5,838 bases of DNA from Actinomycetales bacterium (GTDB lineage Bacteria > Actinomycetota > Actinomycetes > Actinomycetales > Actinomycetaceae): the NCBI GenBank assembly GCA_022838965.1, contig JALHDK010000131.1:4422-10259 (forward strand). The letters run 5' to 3'. A program made the translations under genes and the position numbers. Of this stretch, positions 1-5,813 are shown piece after piece (within the stretch, counting starts at the first letter, position 1; every line of letters starts with the position of its first letter). The notes beneath the pieces are model-generated. The model saw only the letters and a program-made list of their open reading frames with translations, had not been told where the DNA came from and did not search any database.

Positions 1-688
1 CCGCAATCGCCCCGCGGGCGTTGATCCGCCGCCACAGCAGGCCGAGGAGGAACACCGCCCGGGCGCGCTTGTCCCCGATCTGGCGCGCCAGCAGCGTCGA
101 GCCGTAGCCGGCGTCGAACGAGCCGACCTTCGCGTCGGTCTGCATGAAGCGCGCATGCTGCCGGGAGGCGATGGAGAGGTCGCACACCACGTTGAGGGAG
201 TGTCCGCCGCCCGCCGTCCAGCCACTCACCACGCACACCACCACCTTCGGCATGGTGCGGATGAGGCGCTGCACCTCGAGGATGTGCAGGCGCCCGGCCC
301 GGGCGGGATCCACCTGCTCCCGGCGGGTGCCGGGGTCCGCGTCCGCGTCGGAGCCCGCCACCTCGTACCGGTAGCCGTCGCGGTCGCGGATCCGCTGGTC
401 GCCACCCGAGCAGAACGCCCACACGCCGTCCTTCGGGGACGGGCCGTTGCCGGTGAGGATCACGGTGCCGACGTCCGTGGTCATGCGGGCGTGGTCGAGG
501 GCGCGATAGAGCTCGTCAACGGTGTGGGGCCGGAACGCGTTGCGCACCTCCGGCCGGTTGAAGGCCACGCGGACCGCCGGGAGGTCCCGGCCGTCGGCGT
601 CGATCGCGCGGTGATAGGTGATGTCGGTGAGCTCGAATCCCGTGACGGGTCGCCAGCGGGAGGGGTCGAACGGCTGCGCGGTGTCCAC
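1..688 (-). CDS. menB: 1,4-dihydroxy-2-naphthoyl-CoA synthase (MenB), C-terminus cut by window edge
   Basis: MenB is a crotonase-fold cytoplasmic enzyme that cyclises o-succinylbenzoyl-CoA to DHNA-CoA in menaquinone synthesis. The visible 229 codons show the N-terminal FDPSRWRPVTGF segment, VAFNRPEVRNAFRPHTVDEL (41-60), the oxyanion/CoA-site CSGGDQ (93-98), GWTAGGGHSLNVVCDL and QTDAKVGSFDAGYGS (183-197). By recall these align with M. tuberculosis MenB, with Asp185, Ser190 and Asp192 in equivalent places. An Asp at 185 is the form thought not to need bicarbonate, unlike the Gly of E. coli. The GTG at 688 is chosen because the conserved N-terminus begins there; it has only a weak GGCGGG before it and a TATGGT box 6 nt upstream, suggesting a leaderless message. 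From about residue 210 the protein no longer resembles MenB (see findings). About 70 more residues would be expected beyond the edge. The gene is divergent from menF. Confidence 0.93.
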   Translation of the reverse strand, partial: MDTAQPFDPSRWRPVTGFELTDITYHRAIDADGRDLPAVRVAFNRPEVRNAFRPHTVDELYRALDHARMTTDVGTVILTGNGPSPKDGVWAFCSGGDQRIRDRDGYRYEVAGSDADADPGTRREQVDPARAGRLHILEVQRLIRTMPKVVVCVVSGWTAGGGHSLNVVCDLSIASRQHARFMQTDAKVGSFDAGYGSTLLARQIGDKRARAVFLLGLLWRRINARGAIA

Positions 689-694
689 CCCGCC

Positions 695-700
695 ACCATA
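695..700 (-). promoter_or_regulatory. Candidate -10 box of a leaderless menB promoter
   Basis: On the minus strand TATGGT fits the actinobacterial -10 pattern TANNNT. It ends 6 nt before the menB GTG at 688, the spacing expected if transcription starts at or next to the start codon. No convincing -35 hexamer is seen 16-18 bp upstream, which is usual for such promoters. Inferred from pattern and position only. Confidence 0.45.
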
Positions 701-710
701 GCGAGGTCGT

Positions 711-726
711 CGCCCGCCCGGCGGGC
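711..726. repeat. 16-bp GC palindrome, copy 1, between menB and menF
   Basis: CGCCCGCCCGGCGGGC contains a 6-bp inverted repeat (GCCCGC/GCGGGC) around a 3-nt centre. The same 16 bp recur exactly at 5781-5796. This copy lies between two divergent starts, so it cannot be a terminator of either gene. It overlaps the expected -35 region of menB and sits 19 bp upstream of the menF -10 candidate. It could be an operator, or chance in very GC-rich DNA. Confidence 0.5.
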
Positions 727-745
727 CGGGCGCGCGCCGGTCCGG

Positions 746-751
746 TAATCT
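746..751 (+). promoter_or_regulatory. Candidate -10 box of a leaderless menF-menC-menD promoter
   Basis: TAATCT fits TANNNT and is the most AT-rich patch in the intergenic region. Eight bases separate it from the GTG at 760, which has no Shine-Dalgarno sequence, so the transcript probably begins at or near the start codon. No clear -35 hexamer is seen. It would drive the coupled men genes downstream. Confidence 0.55.
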
Positions 752-759
752 AGCCGATT

Positions 760-1956
760 GTGTTGCCTGCGGGAACAGAGACCGTCGTGCGTGAGACTCT
801 CGCGGAATCGCTGCGCCGGGGACGTCCGCTGGTCTGGGCGCACGGGGACGGCAAGGAGCGGCGCGCGCTGCTCGGGTGGGGCGAGCGATTCCGGGTGACG
901 GCCCGCGGCGAGGACCGCTTCACGCGTCTGGACACCGCCTTCCGGGAGTACGCCGCCGGTTGCGAGGATGTCCCTCTCGCCTTTGTCGCGGTGACCTTCT
1001 CGCCCGACTCCGCCATGGATTCGGTGCTCATCGTCCCGGAGGTGGTTGGACGCTGGCACCGCGGTCGGCTGGACCTCCCGCCGGGCGCCCTCGAGCTGAT
1101 CCCCGAACCGGCGGAGCCGGTCGAGTTCGAGGAACTCGACTTCGCCGCCGGCACCCTGACCCGCGAACAGTACCGGCGCGCCGTGGCCCGGGCCGTGGAG
1201 CTCATCGCCGCGGGCGAGGTGGAGAAGATCGTGCTGGCGCGGGACATCATCGCCACCGGCAGCCGCCCGATCGACGTTCCCGCCGTGCTCGCCAGGCTCC
1301 AGGGCGCCAATCCGGAGTCGTGGACGTTCCACGTCGACGGCACCTTCGGTTCCAGCCCCGAGCTGCTCGTCGCGGTCCACGGGGACACGCTCTACTCGCG
1401 CGTGCTCGCCGGGTCGGCGCCCGTGACCGGCCGGCCGGAGGCGGACACCGCGGCCGCACGCGCGCTCATGGCGAGCGGCAAGAACACGATGGAGCACGCG
1501 TACGCGGCCCGGTCCGTGTCCGCCCGCCTCGCGACGGTCGCGGACGTGGTGATCGGGCGTCCCGAGGTACTGCGCCTGCCGACCATCATGCACCTGTCCA
1601 CCGAGGTCACCGGCACGCTGCACCGGGCCATGTCGGCCCTCGAGGTCGCCGGGGTCATCCACCCGTCCGCCGCCGTCTGCGGCACTCCCGCCGCCCGGGC
1701 GGCGGAGCTGATCGCCGAGCTGGAGAAGCTGGACCGCGGACGGTACGCGGGCCCCATCGGCTGGGTGGACGCCAGCGGCAACGGCCAGTTCGCCCTCGCC
1801 CTCCGCTCCGGCCAGATCGCGCCGGACGGCTGCTCCGTGCGGCTCTTCGCGGGCGGCGGGATCGTGCGGGGCTCCGTGCCCACCGACGAGCTCGCCGAAA
1901 CCGCCCAGAAGTTCCTCCCCATGTACCAGGCGCTCTCGCCCGTGCCGCAGCCGTGA
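760..1956 (+). CDS. menF: Isochorismate synthase (MenF/EntC type)
   Basis: A 398-residue chorismate-binding-family enzyme that converts chorismate to isochorismate with Mg2+, the committed step of menaquinone synthesis. The conserved domain fills roughly residues 130-390. EKIVLAR holds the probable general base Lys156, and SSPELL holds the probable general acid Glu201. Metal-binding candidates are Glu245 in KNTMEH and Glu377 or Glu380 in the C-terminal TDELAETAQKF. MHLSTEVTG (277-285), IHPSAAVCGTP (300-310), DRGRYAGPIGWVDASG (325-340) and LFAGGGIVRGS (362-372) are family signatures. GTG at 760 is chosen because it lies 8 nt after a TAATCT box; a GTG at 787 is a less likely alternative. The gene overlaps menC by 4 bp. 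Anthranilate and salicylate synthases share the fold, and a siderophore EntC is possible by sequence, but the menC-menD neighbours make the menaquinone role by far the best reading. Confidence 0.93.
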   Translation: MLPAGTETVVRETLAESLRRGRPLVWAHGDGKERRALLGWGERFRVTARGEDRFTRLDTAFREYAAGCEDVPLAFVAVTFSPDSAMDSVLIVPEVVGRWHRGRLDLPPGALELIPEPAEPVEFEELDFAAGTLTREQYRRAVARAVELIAAGEVEKIVLARDIIATGSRPIDVPAVLARLQGANPESWTFHVDGTFGSSPELLVAVHGDTLYSRVLAGSAPVTGRPEADTAAARALMASGKNTMEHAYAARSVSARLATVADVVIGRPEVLRLPTIMHLSTEVTGTLHRAMSALEVAGVIHPSAAVCGTPAARAAELIAELEKLDRGRYAGPIGWVDASGNGQFALALRSGQIAPDGCSVRLFAGGGIVRGSVPTDELAETAQKFLPMYQALSPVPQP

Positions 1957-2903
1957 GCGTCGTCTACTCCACCCCGCTGCGCGTCCGGTTCCGCGGCCTC
2001 ACCGCACGCGACGGCGTCCTCCTCCGCGGCCCGGCCGGCTGGGGCGAGTTCTCGCCCTTCCGCGACTACGACGACGCCGAGGCGGTGCCGTGGCTGCGGG
2101 CCGCCCTGGAGGCCACCACCCTCGGCCCCCCGGCGCCGGTGCGCCAGGTCATCCCGGTGAACGTCACCGTCCCGGCCGTCGATGCCGGGCGCGCCCGGGC
2201 GATGGTGGCCGCCTCGGGCTGCACGACCGCCAAGGTCAAGGTGGCCGAGGCGGGCCAGGACCTGGACGACGACGTCGCCCGCCTCGAGGCGGTGCGCGCC
2301 GCCCTCGGCCCCGGGGGGCGCGTCCGCATCGACGCCAACGGCGGCTGGGACGTCGACGCCGCCGTCGCCGCGCTCCCCGTGCTGGACCGGGCGGCCGGCG
2401 GCCTGGAGTACGCGGAGCAGCCGTGCGGGACGGTTGCCGAACTGGCCGCCGTGCGGCGCCGTGTCGCGGTTCCCATCGCCGCCGACGAGTCCATCCGCCG
2501 CGCCTCCGACCCCCTCGCGGTCAAGCGCGCGCGTGCCGCCGACGTCGTGGTCCTCAAGGTGCAGCCCCTCGGCGGAGTGCGGGCCTGTCTCGACCTCGCG
2601 GCCGATCTCGACCTGCCCGTGGTGGTGTCCTCCGCGCTCGAGAGCTCGGTCGGGATCGCGATGGGGGTCGCGCTCGCCGCGGCGCTGCCCGAGCTGCCCT
2701 ACGCCTGCGGACTCGCCACCGTCCAGCTCTTCGAGCGGGACGTGACCACCTCCCCGATGCTGCCCGAACGGGGCGTCCTCCCCGTGCGCGCTGTCGAGCC
2801 GGACGCCGTGCCACCCGCGGACGCGGCGACGATCGCGCGCTGGCACGACCGGCTGTCGCGTGTGGCCGCCCTCGGCGGACTGGACCTCCGGGAGGTCGGA
2901 TGA
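1953..2903 (+). CDS. menC: o-Succinylbenzoate synthase (MenC)
   Basis: A 316-residue enolase-superfamily enzyme that dehydrates SHCHC to o-succinylbenzoate. The active-site set is complete: the Lys pair in TAKVKV (Lys94, Lys96), metal ligands Asp127 in RIDANGGWD, Glu155 in EYAEQPC and Asp178 in AADES, and the second acid/base Lys202 in VVLKVQPLGG. Their spacing closely follows E. coli MenC (Lys131/133, Asp161, Glu190, Asp213, Lys235). SSALESSVGIAMG (226-238) forms a late barrel strand. GTG at 1953 is chosen because the recognisable N-terminus begins there and GTGA gives a 4-bp overlap with the menF stop; the open frame continues much further upstream but only as a shadow of menF. No strong Shine-Dalgarno is present, so translation probably depends on coupling. 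The stop overlaps the menD ATG. Confidence 0.95.
   Translation: MSVVYSTPLRVRFRGLTARDGVLLRGPAGWGEFSPFRDYDDAEAVPWLRAALEATTLGPPAPVRQVIPVNVTVPAVDAGRARAMVAASGCTTAKVKVAEAGQDLDDDVARLEAVRAALGPGGRVRIDANGGWDVDAAVAALPVLDRAAGGLEYAEQPCGTVAELAAVRRRVAVPIAADESIRRASDPLAVKRARAADVVVLKVQPLGGVRACLDLAADLDLPVVVSSALESSVGIAMGVALAAALPELPYACGLATVQLFERDVTTSPMLPERGVLPVRAVEPDAVPPADAATIARWHDRLSRVAALGGLDLREVG
2884..2896 (+). promoter_or_regulatory. menD ribosome-binding site inside a small inverted repeat
   Basis: GGAGGT at 2891-2896, three bases before the menD ATG at 2900, is a strong Shine-Dalgarno sequence. It is directly preceded by its complement ACCTCC (2884-2889). The RNA could fold as a 5-bp stem (ACCTC/GAGGT) with a CGG loop, hiding the site until ribosomes reach the end of menC. 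The fold is inferred by eye. Confidence 0.5.
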
Positions 2904-4534
2904 CCGCCACCGGCGCGGCGCGCGCGCTCGTGGCGGCCCTGGTCGCGGCGGGCGTGCGCGACGTCGTCATCTCACCCGGTTCGCGGTCCGCACCGCTCGC
3001 CTACGCCGTCGCCGCCGCGGAACGGGCCGGGTGGGTGCGCGCCCACGTGCGGCTCGACGAGCGCGGCGGGGCGTTCTTCGCGGTGGGGCTCGCACGGGCG
3101 GCGCTCCTGCGCGGGAGGGCGCAGCCGGTGGCCGTCATCACGACGTCCGGGACGGCCGTCGCGAACCTGCATCCCGGCGTCCTCGAGGCCTCCCACGCGG
3201 GGCTGCCGCTCGTGGTCGTCTCCGCCGACCGGCCGCACGAGTGGCGCGGCACCGGGGCCAACCAGACGACGTCCCAGGCCGGGATCTTCGGCGACGCCGT
3301 CCGCGCAGCTCTCGACATGCCCGCCGGATTCCCGCCGGCGTCGGTGCGGGGACACGTGACACGCCTGGTGGCGGCCGCGTGCGGCACCCTCACGCGTGAC
3401 CCCGGGCCCGTCCACCTCAACGTCGGGTTGCGGGAGCCCCTCACCGCCGCTGATCCCTGGGCTCCGGGCGATCCCCCCGCACCGGTCGCGCTCGCCGGCG
3501 CCGGCCGTCCACCTGCCCTGCGGCTGCCCGCCGGACGGCCCACCCTCGTGGTGGCCGGCGACGGCGCCGGACCGGTGGCGGCGGACGTGGCCCGCGCCGC
3601 CGGGTGGCCGCTCCTGGCGGAGCCGACCTCGGCCGCCCGGCTGCCGGGTGCGCTCACCCATCACGTGGCGCTGCTGGCCGCCGGGCTGGGCGAACGGGCG
3701 GAGCGCGTCGTGGTGTTCGGGCACCCCACCCTCTCCCGCCCGGTGGCCGCGTTGCTGACCCGCCGCGACCTGGAGGTGGTGGTCGTCAGCCCGGGGCCGC
3801 GCTGGACCGACGTCGCCGGGGTCGCCACTGCCGTCACCGGCGCCGTGGAGGTGGACCCGCCGGAGGGGTCCGACCGGGCCTGGCAGGAGACCTGGCGGCG
3901 GGCCGACGCGGAGATGGAGGCGGCCTGGCAGCCCAGTCCGCTCGAGCGCGTGGTGCGTGAACTCTGGGCGACCCCGGCTCCGCTCCTGTTGGGGTCCTCC
4001 ACCACCGTGCGCGCCTTCGACGTCAGCGTCCCGCCCGCCGCGGTGCGTGCGGTCGCCAACCGGGGACTCGCGGGCATCGACGGGACGCTCGCGACGGCGG
4101 GCGGGCTCGCCACCGGTCTCGGAGAGCCCGTGCGCGCCGTGGTGGGCGACCTCACCTTCCTGCACGACGTCGGCAGCCTGGGGCGCGGGGCGGCCGAGCC
4201 GGCGGTCGGCCTGCAGGTGGTGGTGCTGAACGACCACGGCGGCGGGATCTTCGCCGGCCTCGAGCACGCCGCGCATCCGGACGCGGACGTCTTCCGCCGG
4301 TTCTTCACCACCCCCCAGGAGGTGGATCTCGAACCGTTGGTGCAGGCCTACGGCGGACGCCACGCGCGGGTGGAGCCGGACCAGCTCCGCGCGGCGCTCC
4401 ACCCGCCGGGGGAGGGGCTCGAGGTGATCGAGGTCCTCCTCACCTCCGGGGACTTCGTCGCGGCCCGGCAGGCCGCCCTGCAGCGGGCCACCGGGATCGT
4501 CCGCCGGCTCACAGGCAGCTCACAGGAAACCTGA
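2900..4534 (+). CDS. menD: 2-succinyl-5-enolpyruvyl-6-hydroxy-3-cyclohexene-1-carboxylate synthase (MenD)
   Basis: A 544-residue thiamine-diphosphate enzyme that decarboxylates 2-oxoglutarate and adds the product to isochorismate, giving SEPHCHC. The N-terminal Pyr domain has VVISPGSRSAPLA (22-34), the catalytic Glu54 in RLDERGGAFFAVGLA, ITTSGTAVANLHPGVLEA (80-97) and SADRPHEWRGTGANQTT (108-124). A middle domain runs to about residue 345. The C-terminal PP domain has NRGLAGIDGTLATA (387-400) and the cofactor/Mg2+ motif GDLTFLHD (416-423) followed by LNDHGGGIF (443-451), so Asp417 and Asn444 are the likely metal ligands. Length is normal for the family. ATG at 2900 is supported by GGAGGT upstream and by the ATGA overlap with menC. 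The last codons carry a DNA direct repeat described separately. Function is secure from motifs and neighbours. Confidence 0.96.
   Translation: MTATGAARALVAALVAAGVRDVVISPGSRSAPLAYAVAAAERAGWVRAHVRLDERGGAFFAVGLARAALLRGRAQPVAVITTSGTAVANLHPGVLEASHAGLPLVVVSADRPHEWRGTGANQTTSQAGIFGDAVRAALDMPAGFPPASVRGHVTRLVAAACGTLTRDPGPVHLNVGLREPLTAADPWAPGDPPAPVALAGAGRPPALRLPAGRPTLVVAGDGAGPVAADVARAAGWPLLAEPTSAARLPGALTHHVALLAAGLGERAERVVVFGHPTLSRPVAALLTRRDLEVVVVSPGPRWTDVAGVATAVTGAVEVDPPEGSDRAWQETWRRADAEMEAAWQPSPLERVVRELWATPAPLLLGSSTTVRAFDVSVPPAAVRAVANRGLAGIDGTLATAGGLATGLGEPVRAVVGDLTFLHDVGSLGRGAAEPAVGLQVVVLNDHGGGIFAGLEHAAHPDADVFRRFFTTPQEVDLEPLVQAYGGRHARVEPDQLRAALHPPGEGLEVIEVLLTSGDFVAARQAALQRATGIVRRLTGSSQET
4509..4526 (+). 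promoter_or_regulatory. Direct repeat TCACAGG-N4-TCACAGG, candidate PhoP/OmpR-family operator
   Basis: Two identical 7-mers (TCACAGG) are separated by CAGC, giving an 11-bp period; with flanking GC the repeat unit is GCTCACAGG. I recall the M. tuberculosis PhoP consensus as TCACAGC-N4-TCACAGC, so each half site matches 6 of 7 with exact spacing. The period is not a multiple of three and the repeats encode different residues (in LTGSSQET), so this is not a protein repeat. It lies within the end of menD, about 57 bp before the htrA ATG. No clear -10 box was found downstream. Confidence 0.45.
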
Positions 4535-4570
4535 AGTGAGCCTCCAGAAGCCGGGTGTTGACTCGGTCCC

Positions 4571-4577
4571 AAGGAGG
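4571..4577 (+). promoter_or_regulatory. Ribosome-binding site deciding the htrA start
   Basis: AAGGAGG is a near-perfect Shine-Dalgarno sequence with 6 nt to the ATG at 4584. It decides this start over the in-frame GTG at 4536, which would begin two bases after the menD stop and has no such site. Confidence 0.85.
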
Positions 4578-4583
4578 CACACC

Positions 4584-5771
4584 ATGTCACAGGACGATCG
4601 CAGCCAACCGTGGGGCACACCGCACGCTCCGGAGAACCCCCCGTGGCCGGGGGAGGGCGTGTGGCAGCCCGCCCGCCCGGAGCCCCGCATCAGGCGCCCC
4701 TGGGCGATGGTCACCGCGGCATCGCTCGCCTCGGCGCTGCTCGCCTCCGGAGGCACCTGGGCACTGCTGGAGACGCGGGGCGAGGCCACCCCCACGGCGG
4801 CCTCGACCGTGGTGGTGGAGCAGGCCGCCCAGCTCGCGACCACGGATCACGAGAGCGTGGTGGCCAGGGTGAAGGACTCGGTGGTCGCGATCGCGGTGTC
4901 CACGCGGACCGGCGGAGGCGCCGGCTCGGGGGTCATCATCGACACCGCCGGCCACGTGCTCACCAACAACCACGTGGTGGCGGACGCCCGCAGCATCGAG
5001 ATCACGCTCGCGGACGGCAGGATCTTCCAGGCCGAGATCGTGGGAACGGACGAGTCCACGGATCTGGCGGTCGTCCGGCTCGTCGATCCCCCCACGGACC
5101 TCGTGGCCGCGGAACTCGGCACCTCGGCGACCCTCCGCGTCGGGCAGGACATCATCGCCGTCGGGAACCCGCTGGGGCTGTCCTCCACCGTGACCACCGG
5201 GATCATCTCCGCGCTCGACCGGCCGGTGACCACCACGGACGCCACGCAGGGCTTCCCCGGGGGCCCCGGCACCGTCGTCGTGACCAACGCCATCCAGGTG
5301 GATGCCGCCATCAACCCGGGCAACTCGGGCGGCCCCATCTTCGATCTGTCGGGGCGGGTCATCGGGATCGCCTCCTCGATCGCGACCCTCTCCTCGGGGT
5401 CGTCGGGCTCGATCGGGCTGGGTTTCGCGATTCCCGTCGATCTCGCCGCGCGGGTCGCGCAGGAGCTGATCGCGGACGGCACCGCCTCGCACGCCTACCT
5501 CGGCGTCGCGGCCGCCGACACGCAGGTGGACGTCGACGGCACGCTCCGCACCGGTGCGCTGGTGCGCGAGGTGGTGGCCGGGACGGCAGCGGCCGGGGCC
5601 GGGCTGCGCGCCGGCGACGTGATCGTGGCGATCGACGGTCGCCCGGTGTCGGGTTCGGAGGCGCTCACCGGGTACGTCCGGCAGTACACCCCGGGCTCCC
5701 GGGTGGTCCTCGAGGTGGCACGCGGCGGCGTCAGCCAGCAGGTCACGGCCGTGCTGGGCACGGCCGACTGA
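4584..5771 (+). CDS. Membrane-anchored HtrA/DegP-like serine protease with one PDZ domain
   Basis: A 395-residue trypsin-like protease predicted to act outside the membrane in cell-envelope protein quality control. In order: a Pro/Trp-rich cytoplasmic tail (1-40) ending in basic RIRRPW, one membrane helix (about 41-62), a short linker, a protease domain (about 90-295) and one PDZ domain (about 303-393) opening with the peptide-binding YLGV. The triad is His130 in TNNHVV, Asp160 in STDLAVVRL and Ser248 in NPGNSGGPIF. VGNPLGL (193-199) and GLGFAIPVD (278-286) are further HtrA signatures. An extended Gly/Thr-rich loop (about 213-232) precedes the last strand before the active Ser. The start follows AAGGAGG by 6 nt. 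The substrate is unknown. It follows menD in the same direction with a 49-bp gap, so it may be read from the men transcript, from its own promoter, or from both. Confidence 0.93.
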   Translation: MSQDDRSQPWGTPHAPENPPWPGEGVWQPARPEPRIRRPWAMVTAASLASALLASGGTWALLETRGEATPTAASTVVVEQAAQLATTDHESVVARVKDSVVAIAVSTRTGGGAGSGVIIDTAGHVLTNNHVVADARSIEITLADGRIFQAEIVGTDESTDLAVVRLVDPPTDLVAAELGTSATLRVGQDIIAVGNPLGLSSTVTTGIISALDRPVTTTDATQGFPGGPGTVVVTNAIQVDAAINPGNSGGPIFDLSGRVIGIASSIATLSSGSSGSIGLGFAIPVDLAARVAQELIADGTASHAYLGVAAADTQVDVDGTLRTGALVREVVAGTAAAGAGLRAGDVIVAIDGRPVSGSEALTGYVRQYTPGSRVVLEVARGGVSQQVTAVLGTAD

Positions 5772-5780
5772 CCACCGGCC

Positions 5781-5796
5781 CGCCCGCCCGGCGGGC
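5781..5796. repeat. 16-bp GC palindrome, copy 2, between htrA and the next gene
   Basis: This is an exact copy of the 16 bp at 711-726, with the same 6-bp stem and 3-nt centre. It begins 10 bp after the htrA stop and ends 17 bp before the ATG at 5814. A hairpin here could act as a terminator, but no T-run follows (TGCGGG), so a factor-independent terminator is weakly supported. The copy between divergent genes favours a DNA-site reading. Confidence 0.5.
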
Positions 5797-5799
5797 TGC

Positions 5800-5812
5800 G
5801 GGACAATGTCCC
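5800..5812 (+). promoter_or_regulatory. 13-bp palindrome with embedded -10-like box before menG
   Basis: GGGACA-A-TGTCCC is a perfect inverted repeat with 6-bp arms, ending one base before the ATG at 5814. Within it GACAAT (5802-5807) resembles an actinobacterial -10 box with G at the first position, placed 6 nt before the ATG. There is no Shine-Dalgarno sequence, so a leaderless start is plausible. A protein bound to the palindrome would cover the start site. Inferred from pattern only. Confidence 0.4.
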
Positions 5813-5813
5813 C

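Noticed and set aside
481..1662. Long minus-strand open frame opposite menF and entering the menB 5' region
   Set aside because: It is a by-product of high GC with few stop codons. It lacks any family motif, is rich in Arg/Gly/His/Pro, and lies opposite a gene with clear catalytic motifs.
876..1952. Upstream extension of the menC frame, which would make a fused 675-residue protein
   Set aside because: The extension is Arg/Gly/Pro-rich shadow of menF with no domain; family length and the GTGA overlap place the start at 1953.
1392..2846. Long minus-strand open frame opposite menF and menC
   Set aside because: No recognisable domain and low-complexity composition; the plus-strand frames hold complete MenF and MenC active sites.
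2090..2899. Upstream extension of the menD frame, giving an 814-residue protein
   Set aside because: The added part is a shadow of menC, and the true start has a strong Shine-Dalgarno sequence and normal MenD length.
2972..4402. Long minus-strand open frame opposite menD
   Set aside because: Same reasoning: a GC-driven shadow of menD with no motif of its own.
4525..4559. GGAAAC...GTT as an ECF-sigma (SigE/SigH-type) promoter for htrA
   Set aside because: The spacing between the two elements is 26 nt instead of about 16-18, so it does not fit the known promoter geometry.
4558..4563. TTGACT as a -35 box for an htrA promoter
   Set aside because: The matching -10 would fall on the Shine-Dalgarno/ATG region, where nothing resembles TANNNT.
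4536..4583. In-frame GTG at 4536 as the htrA start
   Set aside because: It has no ribosome-binding site, and its 16 extra residues include the translated Shine-Dalgarno sequence; ATG at 4584 is far better placed.
5782..5796. Intrinsic terminator after htrA
   Set aside because: The hairpin is strong, but no T-run follows and an identical copy lies between divergent genes where no terminator is needed; listed as a repeat instead.
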